Origin: Thermus brockianus
GTDB taxonomy: Bacteria > Deinococcota > Deinococci > Deinococcales > Thermaceae
Length of the DNA: 56,702 nucleotides
Direction: 5' to 3'
NCBI RefSeq assembly: GCF_021462505.1
Contig: NZ_JAKEDV010000012.1
Span: 1-56,702 of the forward strand
Under the pieces are notes generated by a model that was given only the letters and a program-made list of their open reading frames with translations, was not told the origin of the DNA and did not search any database. The translations under genes were made by a program, and so were the position numbers. This document shows, one piece after another, positions 1 through 6,717 of this stretch (position 1 is the first letter of the stretch; every line of letters starts with the position of its first letter).

Positions 1-71
<71 letters not shown>

Positions 72-138
72 GGTTCCTCCTCTTTTCTTGCACGCAAAGG
101 CCGCCCTGGGGGCCTAAGGCCCAGGGCAGACAAAAAAG

Positions 139-214
139 TGGAGCTCGCGGCCGGGCTCGAACCGGCGACCTCACCCTTACCAAGGGTGTGCTCTACCTGC
201 TGAGCTACGCGAGC
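139..214 (-). tRNA. tRNA-Thr (anticodon GGT)
   Basis: A 76-nt cloverleaf on the minus strand. The seven-base acceptor GCTCGCG pairs with CGCGAGC, and a T discriminator and an encoded CCA follow. The anticodon loop is TTGGTAA on a CACCC/GGGTG stem, and the T-loop GGTTCGAGCCC is present. It is the tRNA nearest to tuf in the operon. Confidence 0.96.
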
Positions 215-217
215 TCG

Positions 218-293
218 TGGAGCGGGAGACGGGACTCGAACCCGCGACCCTCGGCTTGGGAAGCCGATGCTCTACCAACTGAGCTACTCCCGC
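218..293 (-). tRNA. tRNA-Gly (anticodon CCC)
   Basis: A 76-nt cloverleaf on the minus strand with acceptor GCGGGAG, loop TTCCCAA on a TCGGC/GCCGA stem, and an encoded CCA. Only 3 nt separate it from the neighbouring tRNA-Thr(GGT), so both must be cut from one precursor. In the matching E. coli operon I recall the glycine tRNA reading TCC rather than CCC. Confidence 0.95.
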
Positions 294-319
294 ATGGGGG
301 TGTGCTTAGGCACACCGTT

Positions 320-405
320 TGGTGGGCAGGGCTGGATTCGAACCAGCGTAGGCGTGCGCCAACGGTTTTACAGACCGTCCCCTTTGGCCGCTCGGGCACC
401 TGCCC
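320..405 (-). tRNA. tRNA-Tyr (anticodon GTA)
   Basis: An 86-nt class II tRNA with a long variable arm. The acceptor GGGCAGG pairs with CCTGCCC, followed by discriminator A and an encoded CCA. The anticodon loop is CTGTAAA on an ACGGT/ACCGT stem. It is the second tRNA of the tuf operon. Confidence 0.96.
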
Positions 406-416
406 ACGCCCTCCTT

Positions 417-492
417 TGGAGCCACCCAGGGGAGTTGAACCCCCAACCCCCCGATTACAAGTCGGGTGCTCTGCCTGTTGAGCTAGGGTGGC
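417..492 (-). tRNA. tRNA-Thr (anticodon TGT)
   Basis: A 76-nt cloverleaf on the minus strand with acceptor GCCACCC, loop CTTGTAA on a CCCGA/TCGGG stem, and an encoded CCA. It is the first gene of the tRNA-tuf transcript. The -10 box of the operon lies about 33 bp upstream. Confidence 0.95.
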
Positions 493-524
493 AGGACCGG
501 GGATGGGACCCTGTCCGAGGGAAT

Positions 525-553
525 AGGCTAACACACCCCAGGGTGAGTGTCAA
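525..553 (-). promoter_or_regulatory. Promoter of the tRNA-tuf operon
   Basis: On the minus strand a perfect TTGACA (553-548) is followed by a 17-bp spacer and TAGCCT (530-525), the near-consensus form expected for a stable-RNA operon. The initially transcribed stretch is GC-rich. The -35 hexamer overlaps the weak -10-like CAAGAT (551-556) of the divergent RNase gene that starts at 563, so the two transcription starts may compete. Confidence 0.85.
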
Positions 554-562
554 GATAAGGGC

Positions 563-1858
563 ATGCGCATCGTACCTTTTGGCGCCGCCCGGGAGGTGAC
601 GGGAAGCTGCCACCTCCTTCTGGCCGAGGGGAGGCGGGTGCTTTTGGACTGCGGCATGTTCCAGGGCAAGGAGGAGGAAAAAAACCACGCCCCCTTCGGC
701 TTTGACCCCAAGGAGGTGGAGGCGGTAATCCTCACCCACGCCCACCTAGACCACGTGGGCCGCCTCCCCCGGCTCTTCCGCGAGGGGTTTCGCGGACCCG
801 TGTACGCCACCAAGGCCACCTTCCTCCTGATGCGCATCGTCCTGGAGGACGCCCTGAAGGTCATGGAAAGGCCCTTCTTTGAGGAGGAGGACGTGGAGGA
901 GGTCTTCCGCCACGCCAAGCCCCTGGAGTACGGGGAGTGGCTCCGTCTAGGCGACCTCACCCTCTCCTTCTCCCAGGCGGGGCATCTGCCGGGGAGCGCC
1001 TTTGTGGTGGCCCAAGGGGAGGGGAAGACCTTCGTGTATAGCGGGGACCTGGGTAACCGCGAGAAGGTGGTGCTCCCCGACCCCTCCCTTCCCCCCAAGG
1101 CGGATTTGGTCCTCTGCGAAGGCACCTACGGCGATCGGCCTCACCGCCCTTTCGCCGCCACGGTGGTGGAGTTTTTGGAGATTTTGGAGCGGGTCCTGGG
1201 CCGGGGCGGGAAGGTCTTCATCCCCTCCTTCGCCGTGGAGCGGGCGCAGGAAATCCTTTTCCTCCTTTACGAGAACGGCCACCGCCTCCCCAAGGCCCCC
1301 ATCCTCCTGGACTCCCCCATGGCGGAGCGGGTTTTGGAGCTCTACCCGAGGCTCGTGCGCTACCTTAGCGAGGAGGTGCAGGCCTACTTCCTCCAAGGGA
1401 AGAACCCTTTCCGTCCCCGGACGCTACGGGTGGTGGAAAGCGCGGAGGAGTCCCGGGCCTTGGCTCAAGAACCCGGGCCCATGGTGGTCATTGCGGGAAG
1501 CGGGATGCTTTCGGGGGGAAGGATCCTGCACCACCTGAAGCATGGGCTAGCCGATCCCCGAAACGCCTTGGTCTTCGTGGGGTACCAGCCTCGAGGGGGC
1601 CTGGGAGCGGAGATCATCGCCCGGCCCGAGCGGGTGCGCATCCTGGGGCAGGAGGTGCCCCTTAGGGCCGAGGTGCACACCCTGGGCGGTTTCTCCGGCC
1701 ACGCGGGGCAGGACGAGCTTTTGGACTGGCTTGAAGGCCAACCCCGGGTGGTCCTGGTCCACGGGGAAGAGGAGAAGCTTTTAGCCCTGGGCAAGCTCCT
1801 CGCCCTCCGGGGGCAGGAGGTGGCGCTCGGGACCTTCAGCGAGGGGGTGGAGGTCTAG
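563..1858 (+). CDS. MBL-fold beta-CASP ribonuclease (TTHA0252 family)
   Basis: This 431-residue protein has the beta-lactamase-like zinc motif HAHLDH at residues 59-64, preceded by the DCGMFQG segment, and the beta-CASP signatures YSGDLG and PSFAVERAQ with the C-terminal GFSGHA. T. thermophilus HB8 TTHA0252, a structurally characterised RNase of this family, has the same length and start and also lies beside tufB. A role in RNA processing or degradation is therefore likely. The ATG is 6 nt after CAAGAT, compatible with a leaderless mRNA. The stop codon overlaps the stop of metF on the other strand through the tetranucleotide CTAG. Confidence 0.92.
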   Translation: MRIVPFGAAREVTGSCHLLLAEGRRVLLDCGMFQGKEEEKNHAPFGFDPKEVEAVILTHAHLDHVGRLPRLFREGFRGPVYATKATFLLMRIVLEDALKVMERPFFEEEDVEEVFRHAKPLEYGEWLRLGDLTLSFSQAGHLPGSAFVVAQGEGKTFVYSGDLGNREKVVLPDPSLPPKADLVLCEGTYGDRPHRPFAATVVEFLEILERVLGRGGKVFIPSFAVERAQEILFLLYENGHRLPKAPILLDSPMAERVLELYPRLVRYLSEEVQAYFLQGKNPFRPRTLRVVESAEESRALAQEPGPMVVIAGSGMLSGGRILHHLKHGLADPRNALVFVGYQPRGGLGAEIIARPERVRILGQEVPLRAEVHTLGGFSGHAGQDELLDWLEGQPRVVLVHGEEEKLLALGKLLALRGQEVALGTFSEGVEV

Positions 1859-2736
1859 GCCACCGGGCGGAAGCCGAGCCTTTCCAGGACCATGCGGGTG
1901 GCGGGGCTTTTGTTCAGGGTGTAGAAGTGGACCCCCTCCACCCCGGCTTCTAGAAGCTCCGCCACCTGGCGGACGGCGTGGTCCACCCCGATCTCCAGGA
2001 CGGCCTTGGGGTCGTCCTGGTGGCGCTCCAGTTGGGAAAGGAGGGGCCCAGGGATGCTGGCCCCGCAGACCTCGGTGAAGCGGCGGAGCTGGGCGTAGTT
2101 GGTGATGGGCATGATGCCGGGGAGGATGGGGATGTGGATGCCCATGCGCCGGGCCCGCTCCAGGAAGCCGAAGTAGTGGGCGTTGTTGAAGAAAAGCTGG
2201 GTGATGGCGAAGTCCAAGCCAGCCTCCACCTTGGCCTTGAAGTGGCGGAGGTCAGCCTGAAGGCTTTCGCTTTCCGGGTGGCCTTCCGGGTAGGCAGCCC
2301 CGCCCACGGAAACCCTCTCCCCGTAGCGCCCCCGAATGAGGGCTACGAGCTCGGCGGCGTAGCGGAAGCCTTTGGGATGGGGCCGGAAGACCCGCTCCCC
2401 CTGGGGCGGGTCCCCCCGGAGGGCAAGGAGGTTTTCCACCCCGCTTTCCACGAAGCGCCCTAGGACCTCCTCCACCTCTTCCCGGCTCTGCCCGGCCACG
2501 GTGAGGTGGGCCAGGGGGGTTAGGCCGAGCTCCAAAATCCTCCTCGCCCAGGCCACGCTCCTTTCCCGGGTGCTCCCCATGGCCCCGTAGGTGATGGACA
2601 CGAAGGCGGGGCGGAAGGCCTTGAGCTCGGCCATGGTGCGGAAAAGCGCCTCCTCCCCCTCCGCCGTCTTGGGGGGGAAGAACTCAAAGGAGAAAAGGGG
2701 CCCCTGGCGGCTTTTGAGGAGGTCCCGTATTTTCAT
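1855..2736 (-). CDS. metF: 5,10-methylenetetrahydrofolate reductase
   Basis: This 293-residue TIM-barrel flavoenzyme reduces methylene-THF to methyl-THF for methionine synthesis. SFEFFPPK near the N-terminus carries the catalytic Glu (residue 18), and the FAD-binding ALRGDPP stretch is present. An upstream in-frame ATG exists at 2763. I chose 2736 because the homologous protein begins MKIRDLL and because a TACACT hexamer (2750-2745) lies 8 nt upstream of it, consistent with a near-leaderless start. The gene is convergent with the RNase gene and shares 4 bp with it. Confidence 0.93.
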   Translation of the reverse strand: MKIRDLLKSRQGPLFSFEFFPPKTAEGEEALFRTMAELKAFRPAFVSITYGAMGSTRERSVAWARRILELGLTPLAHLTVAGQSREEVEEVLGRFVESGVENLLALRGDPPQGERVFRPHPKGFRYAAELVALIRGRYGERVSVGGAAYPEGHPESESLQADLRHFKAKVEAGLDFAITQLFFNNAHYFGFLERARRMGIHIPILPGIMPITNYAQLRRFTEVCGASIPGPLLSQLERHQDDPKAVLEIGVDHAVRQVAELLEAGVEGVHFYTLNKSPATRMVLERLGFRPVA

Positions 2737-2791
2737 GCTATAGGAGTGTAGCCCCTCCCCCACCCCCGGTCAAGGGTGGCACAATGGGGGT

Positions 2792-3382
2792 ATGGTGGAG
2801 GTTCCCGAGATCCCCAAAGTGGAAAGCCTAGATCTGCCCGCCAAGGAAACGGCCCTCATCGTGGTGGACATGCAGAACGATTTCGCCCACCCCCAAGGGG
2901 CCCTCTTCGTGCCCGACGCCCCGAAGAGCGTTCCCGCCATCCGGCTCCTTCTGGAGAGGGCCCGGGCGGCGGGGGCCAGGGTGGTCTACACCCAGGACTG
3001 GCACCGGGAGGACGACCCCGAGTTCCAGATCTGGCCCCGGCACGCCGTGGCCGGCACCTGGGGGGCGGAGATCCTGGAAGAGCTCCGCCCCGAGCCCGGG
3101 GACCTCATCGTCCAGAAGGTGCGCTACGATGCCTTCTACGGCACCCCCTTGGACCACTACCTGCACCTATGGGGGGTAAAGCACGTGGTGGTCACGGGCA
3201 CCGTGGCCAACATCTGCGTTCTCCACACCGCCGGCTCCGCCGCCTTGCGCTGGTACCAGGTGGTCCTGCCCGAGGACGCCACCAGCGCCCTCACCCCCTT
3301 TGACCTCCAGGCGGCCCTCCGCCAAGTCACCTTCCTCTACCAGGGCAAGGTGACCCGGGCCGAAGGGGTACGGTTTGTTTGA
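2792..3382 (+). CDS. pncA: Nicotinamidase-like cysteine hydrolase (isochorismatase fold)
   Basis: This 196-residue protein has the isochorismatase-superfamily triad: Asp26 in VVDMQNDF, Lys109 in VQKVRYDAF and Cys142 in ANICVLHTA. It also has the metal-site pattern of nicotinamidases, DWH at 69-71 and WPRHAVAGTWGAE with His84. Nicotinamidase converts nicotinamide to nicotinate for NAD salvage. Other cysteine hydrolases share the triad, so substrate assignment rests on the metal motif. CACAAT is 6 nt before the ATG. It is the first gene of an overlapping four-gene run and shares 8 bp with alkA. Confidence 0.78.
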   Translation: MVEVPEIPKVESLDLPAKETALIVVDMQNDFAHPQGALFVPDAPKSVPAIRLLLERARAAGARVVYTQDWHREDDPEFQIWPRHAVAGTWGAEILEELRPEPGDLIVQKVRYDAFYGTPLDHYLHLWGVKHVVVTGTVANICVLHTAGSAALRWYQVVLPEDATSALTPFDLQAALRQVTFLYQGKVTRAEGVRFV

Positions 3383-3926
3383 GCACCCCCTCCTTCTGGC
3401 CTTCTTGGAGCGTTACGGGCCCGCCCCCTTCCACCCTCACCCTGTGCCCCAGCGGGACCCCTTCCGGGTCTTGGCGGAAAGCATCGTGGCCCAGCAACTT
3501 TCCACCCAGGCGGCGAAAACCATCGCCAAAAGGCTTTGGGAACAGGTGGAACCGAGGCCCGAGGCGGTGCTTCAGGTCCCCCTCGAGGCCCTACGCCAGG
3601 CGGGGCTTTCCCTGGCCAAGGCGATGGCGCTAAAGGACCTGGCGGCGAAGGCCCAAGAAGGCCTCCTGGAGGGCCTCGAGGCCCTGGAGGACGGGGCAGT
3701 GAAGGCGCGGCTTCAGGAGGTGCGGGGCGTGGGCCCTTGGACGGCGGAGATGTTCCTCATGTTCGGCCTAGGGCGCCCCGATGTCTGGCCCGTGGGGGAC
3801 CTGGGCCTAAGGCGGGCGGCCAAGGCCCTCTTCGGGGTGGAGGGCGAGGCCCTAGCCGCCTTTGGCGCGCCCTTCCGCCCCTACCGGAGCCACCTGGCGT
3901 GGTACCTATGGCGGAGCCTGGACTAA
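3375..3926 (+). CDS. alkA: DNA-3-methyladenine glycosylase II (AlkA-type HhH-GPD)
   Basis: This 183-residue base-excision repair glycosylase removes alkylated bases. The helix-hairpin-helix LQEVRGVGPWTAE is at 113-125 and the catalytic Asp is at 142 in WPVGDLGLRR. It is shorter than E. coli AlkA and lacks its N-terminal extra domain. The start is TTG at 3375, overlapping the previous gene by 8 bp with GAAGGGG upstream. An in-frame alternative start was not obvious. The next gene begins inside its last codons. Confidence 0.87.
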   Translation: MFEHPLLLAFLERYGPAPFHPHPVPQRDPFRVLAESIVAQQLSTQAAKTIAKRLWEQVEPRPEAVLQVPLEALRQAGLSLAKAMALKDLAAKAQEGLLEGLEALEDGAVKARLQEVRGVGPWTAEMFLMFGLGRPDVWPVGDLGLRRAAKALFGVEGEALAAFGAPFRPYRSHLAWYLWRSLD

Positions 3927-4504
3927 TCCCCCTGGAAAAGGCCGTAGGGGAAGGGGAAGTGGCCCTATTGCGGCGGGCCCAGGCCCTGGGCTTCCCCGTG
4001 GTCCCCACCTGGGTCGCGGGACTAGAGGAGGAGTTTTTCCGCCTAAATAACCTTCCGGAGCGCATAGAAAGGCTTTTTCAAGGGGTTTTCGGCGTGCGCA
4101 TTGACGAGGAAAGGCTTGTCTGGGCCGCCGAAGAGGCCATGCGGGCGGTGAGGGAAAGCTACCTCCTGCCCGAGCGGGCCGAGGCGTTCCTGGCGGCGCT
4201 AAGGGGCCGAGGGCCTTTTCTCCTCCGCCGGGAAGGGAAAGGGGAGGCCCATCCCGCCCCCACCCCCCAGGAGGCCCTCTTCGCCCTGAAGCGGCTCTGG
4301 GCGGGCGCTTTCCGGGTGGAAAGCATCCTAGAACGCTACCCCGCCCTCCTTCCCCCCTTCACCCCTGTCTTGGTGCAGGAGGCGGGGCCTCCGGAGGAGG
4401 ACCCCTTTTTGTCCTTGGACCTGGCCCAGGCCCTAGGCCAAGAGGTGGTGGCCTACGCCTGGCAGGGGCGCCTCGTCCGGATAGAATGGCCCCATGGTGG
4501 ATAG
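3908..4504 (+). CDS. Unknown protein resembling a degenerate PEP synthase/PPDK N-terminal domain
   Basis: I do not recognise an annotated function for this 198-residue protein. Read alongside the N-terminal ATP-grasp domain of PEP synthase and pyruvate phosphate dikinase, several blocks line up: LLRRAQALGFPVVPTWV resembles the LxxAGLPVPPGFV start, GPFLLRREGKGE sits where VAVRSSATAED should be, and EALFALKRLWAGAF followed by VLVQE resembles the ALKRVWASLF and VLVQ segments. The nucleotide-binding RSSA and AGQ motifs are missing, so catalysis is unlikely. It lies inside an operon, overlapping alkA by 19 bp and hisJ by 11 bp. The family relation is an inference. Confidence 0.6.
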   Translation: MAEPGLIPLEKAVGEGEVALLRRAQALGFPVVPTWVAGLEEEFFRLNNLPERIERLFQGVFGVRIDEERLVWAAEEAMRAVRESYLLPERAEAFLAALRGRGPFLLRREGKGEAHPAPTPQEALFALKRLWAGAFRVESILERYPALLPPFTPVLVQEAGPPEEDPFLSLDLAQALGQEVVAYAWQGRLVRIEWPHGG

Positions 4505-5297
4505 CCACGTCCACACCCCCCTCTGCGGCCATGCGGAAGGGGCCCCGGGGGAGTACCTCTTCCAGGCCAGGAAGGTGGGGCTAAGGGGCCTCGTCTTCAC
4601 CGACCATAGCCCCATGCCCGCCTGGTACGACCCCCATAGCCGCATGCGCCTCGCCGAGCTCCCCTTCTACCTCCTGGCCCTGGAGAGGGTGCGGGAGCTC
4701 CACCCGGACCTCTATGTGGGGATCGGCCTCGAGGCCGACTTCCACCCGGGCACGGAGGCCTTCGTGCGGACCCTACTCAAGAGCTACCCCTTTGACTACG
4801 TCATCGGAAGCGTCCACTACCTTGGGGCCTGGCCCCTGGACCACCCGGACCACCAGGAGGAGTACGCCTGGCGCGAGCTCAAGGAGGTCTTCCGCGCCTA
4901 CTTCCAAGAGGTGGAAAGGGCGGCGCAAAGCGGCCTCTTCCACGCCATCGGCCACCTGGACCTGCCCAAGAAGTTCGGCCACCGCCTGCCCGAAGAGGCC
5001 CTTTTGGAGCTGGCCGAGCCCGCCCTAAAAGCCATGGCCGAAGGAGGGCTTTTCCTGGACGTGAACACCGCCGGGCTCCGCAACCCGGCCCAGGAAGTCT
5101 ACCCCGCCTTTTCCCTCCTAAGGCGGGCCCGGGAGCTCGGCATCGGCGTGGTCCTGGGCTCGGACGCCCACCGGCCGGACCAGGTGGGCTTCGCCTTCCA
5201 AGAGGCGGTGGCGCTCCTCCAAAGGGCGGGCTACCGGGAGGCCTTCTACTTCCAGGAGGGAAGGCCCCGGGCCTACCCCCTGTCCAGGGCCTCGTAG
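4494..5297 (+). CDS. hisJ: Histidinol-phosphate phosphatase, PHP family
   Basis: This 267-residue PHP-domain phosphatase catalyses the penultimate step of histidine synthesis. Metal ligands are visible in DSHVHT (His5, His7), the FTDHS block, the GLEADFH block and the C-terminal GSDAHRP. The length equals that of the structurally solved T. thermophilus HisJ homologue as I remember it. The ATG overlaps the previous gene by 11 bp. The 3' end runs 25 bp into the convergent small gene at 5273-5539. Confidence 0.9.
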   Translation: MVDSHVHTPLCGHAEGAPGEYLFQARKVGLRGLVFTDHSPMPAWYDPHSRMRLAELPFYLLALERVRELHPDLYVGIGLEADFHPGTEAFVRTLLKSYPFDYVIGSVHYLGAWPLDHPDHQEEYAWRELKEVFRAYFQEVERAAQSGLFHAIGHLDLPKKFGHRLPEEALLELAEPALKAMAEGGLFLDVNTAGLRNPAQEVYPAFSLLRRARELGIGVVLGSDAHRPDQVGFAFQEAVALLQRAGYREAFYFQEGRPRAYPLSRAS

Positions 5298-5539
5298 ACC
5301 TTTGCCTCCTGCCCCCTCAGGTCCAGGTCCTCCCGCTTACCCCCCGCCGCCTCGTAGGCCTGCACCGCCATTAGCAGACGGGAAAAGGCCTCGGCGCAGG
5401 GGTCGGGAGCGGGGGCCTCGTACTCCATGTACGTGACCCGCTCGTACTCCTCCCCGTACTCCAGAGCCTCCTGTTCCACACAAGCCTCGTAGGCCCGCAG
5501 GGCCTCCTCCACCCCAAGCCGGGCTTCTTTCAGGGTCAT
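5273..5539 (-). CDS. Small acidic hypothetical protein
   Basis: This 88-residue protein has no motif I recognise. It is strongly acidic, rich in Glu, Ala and Tyr, and predicted helical, with Cys at 21 and 48. It is supported as a real gene by a very good ribosome site (AAGGAGGTGGG) and an extended -10 (TGATATAAT) placed to serve it alone. The coding bases follow the genome's GC-rich third positions. It overlaps the end of hisJ on the other strand. Confidence 0.72.
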   Translation of the reverse strand: MTLKEARLGVEEALRAYEACVEQEALEYGEEYERVTYMEYEAPAPDPCAEAFSRLLMAVQAYEAAGGKREDLDLRGQEAKVYEALDRG

Positions 5540-5559
5540 CCTCCCACCTCCTTAGCCGA

Positions 5560-5568
5560 ATTATATCA
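5560..5568 (-). promoter_or_regulatory. Extended -10 promoter of the small acidic gene
   Basis: The minus strand reads TGATATAAT, a consensus TATAAT (5565-5560) with the TG extension one base upstream. No good -35 is seen at 17 bp. This fits an extended -10 promoter, where a -35 is dispensable. It overlaps the stop codon of the upstream oxidoreductase gene, and the ribosome site and ATG follow about 20 bp later. Confidence 0.7.
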
Positions 5569-6168
5569 GGTTTTCTTACTGCGGAACCTAAGGCTTGCGG
5601 CGGGAATGGGGCCCTCCTGGAAGCGTTCCTCCCGCCAGGGGTCCCCCCGCCAGTGGTAGCCCATCCTCTCCCAGAAGCCGAGCTCCAGGTGGTCCAAGAG
5701 CTCTATGCCCCGCACCCACTTGGCGCTCTTCCAGGCGTAGAGGTGGGGGACCAATAGGCGCACGGGGCCGCCCCGCTCCGGGGGGAGGGGTTTGCCGAAG
5801 AGGGTGTGGGCCAGGATCACGTCCTCCCGGAGGAGGTCCTCCAGGAGGAGGTTGGTGGTGTAGCCCCCGTAGGCATGGACCAAGGCGGCCACCGCCTCGG
5901 GCTTGGGGCGGGCCCTTTCCAGGAGGTCCTTGACCCGCACCCCCTTCCAGGCCACGTCCAAACGGCTCCAACGGGTGACGCAGTGGAAGTCCCGAACCAC
6001 CTCCACCTGGGGCAGGGCCAGGAGGTCCTGGTAGGTGAGGGTAAAGGGGGCTTCCACCAGGCCCGTGATGCCAAAGCGCCACTCCTCCGGCGTAACCCTA
6101 GGCTCTTCCCCGTAGGTGAGGATGGGGAAGCGCTCGGTGACGATCTGGCCCGGGGGGATCCGCTCCAT
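5566..6168 (-). CDS. Cytoplasmic sulfite-oxidase-family molybdopterin oxidoreductase
   Basis: This 200-residue protein has the oxidoreductase molybdopterin-binding fold of the sulfite oxidase/MsrP (YedY) family. The molybdenum-ligand cysteine is Cys63 in RDFHCVTRWS, and the pterin-binding GGYTTNLLLEDLL and the HLYAWKSAKWVRGIE block near the C-terminus are present. It lacks the Tat signal of MsrP, so it should be cytoplasmic. The physiological substrate cannot be read from sequence. The ATG lies exactly 6 nt after TAACCT (6180-6175), supporting a leaderless mRNA. No partner membrane heme subunit lies next to it. Confidence 0.85.
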   Translation of the reverse strand: MERIPPGQIVTERFPILTYGEEPRVTPEEWRFGITGLVEAPFTLTYQDLLALPQVEVVRDFHCVTRWSRLDVAWKGVRVKDLLERARPKPEAVAALVHAYGGYTTNLLLEDLLREDVILAHTLFGKPLPPERGGPVRLLVPHLYAWKSAKWVRGIELLDHLELGFWERMGYHWRGDPWREERFQEGPIPAASLRFRSKKT

Positions 6169-6174
6169 ACCCCT

Positions 6175-6180
6175 AGGTTA
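6175..6180 (-). promoter_or_regulatory. -10 hexamer for a leaderless oxidoreductase mRNA
   Basis: TAACCT on the minus strand is separated from the ATG at 6168 by 6 nt (AGGGGT). No Shine-Dalgarno fits at normal spacing. This matches the TAnnnT-N6-start module seen repeatedly in the window. Confidence 0.6.
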
Positions 6181-6212
6181 GAGGGAAGCGCCCAAGGAAA
6201 AAGGAAGGCCGC

Positions 6213-6560
6213 TTACCGGCTTTGGTAGCGGAGGACCTGGACCCTTTCTAGCGTGATGAGCCCCTCCCTCACCATCCCCTCCAGGACGGGCAAAAAGGCC
6301 TGGACCTTTTCCTCGGTGTCCACGATCTCCACCACCACGGGCAGGTCCTCGGAAAGCTGGAGGACCTTGGCGGTGTGGATGCGGGAGTGGGCACCATAGC
6401 CCATGAAACCCTTGAGCACCGTGGCCCCCGCCAGGCCCCGCCGCTTCGCCTCCAGGACGATGGCCTCGTAAAGGGGGCGGCCCCCAAACCGGTCCGACTC
6501 CCCGAGGAAGATGCGGAGGAGCAACGCCTCGCCCGAAAGGCCGCCAGGGTTCTCAGGCAT
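6213..6560 (-). CDS. DUF190 family PII-like protein
   Basis: This 115-residue protein belongs to the DUF190 family, small PII-fold proteins often found with channels or transporters. Recognisable pieces are the start GEALLLRIFLGESDRF, the REA-like LYEAIVLEAKRRGLAGATVLKG block, GYGAHSRIHTAKVLQLSEDLPVVVEIVD, and the C-terminal EGLITLERVQVLRY. Its usual fluoride-channel (CrcB) partner is not adjacent here. The ATG is 6 nt after TAGCCT (6572-6567), so the mRNA is probably leaderless. A long hairpin lies just upstream at 6583-6612. Confidence 0.85.
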   Translation of the reverse strand: MPENPGGLSGEALLLRIFLGESDRFGGRPLYEAIVLEAKRRGLAGATVLKGFMGYGAHSRIHTAKVLQLSEDLPVVVEIVDTEEKVQAFLPVLEGMVREGLITLERVQVLRYQSR

Positions 6561-6566
6561 GGGAAA

Positions 6567-6572
6567 AGGCTA
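6567..6572 (-). promoter_or_regulatory. -10 hexamer for a leaderless DUF190 mRNA
   Basis: TAGCCT on the minus strand, then six bases (TTTCCC), then ATG at 6560. No ribosome site is present. Confidence 0.6.
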
Positions 6573-6582
6573 CCACAAGGGA

Positions 6583-6612
6583 CACGGGGCCTGGAAGCGT
6601 CCAGACCCCGTG
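6583..6612. repeat. Inverted repeat upstream of the DUF190 gene
   Basis: The arms CACGGGG (6583-6589) and CCCCGTG (6606-6612), plus CTGGA (6591-6595) and TCCAG (6600-6604), form a 12-bp stem with one C/A mismatch and an AGCG loop. It has no T-tract on either side. It lies 11 bp upstream of the DUF190 -10, where it could be an operator, or the end of the act transcript. Confidence 0.7.
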
Positions 6613-6667
6613 GGGTGGGCTACTTCTGGACTATTTCCTCCTTTGGTACCTATACCCTGTACCCCTA

Positions 6668-6687
6668 AGCCCAGTTCCCCCTGGGCT
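6668..6687 (-). terminator. Hairpin after the act operon (weak terminator candidate)
   Basis: The arms AGCCCAG and CTGGGCT with a 6-nt loop form a 7-bp stem about 30 bp beyond the actF stop on the minus strand. No U-tract follows, so it may only mark the RNA 3' end or stabilise the transcript. Confidence 0.35.
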
Positions 6688-6717
6688 CTTCGTGAAGGTA
6701 GGTGCAAATGCCCCGGC

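Noticed and set aside
205-534. A 109-residue frame across the tRNA cluster
   Set aside because: It runs through three mature tRNAs and the operon promoter.
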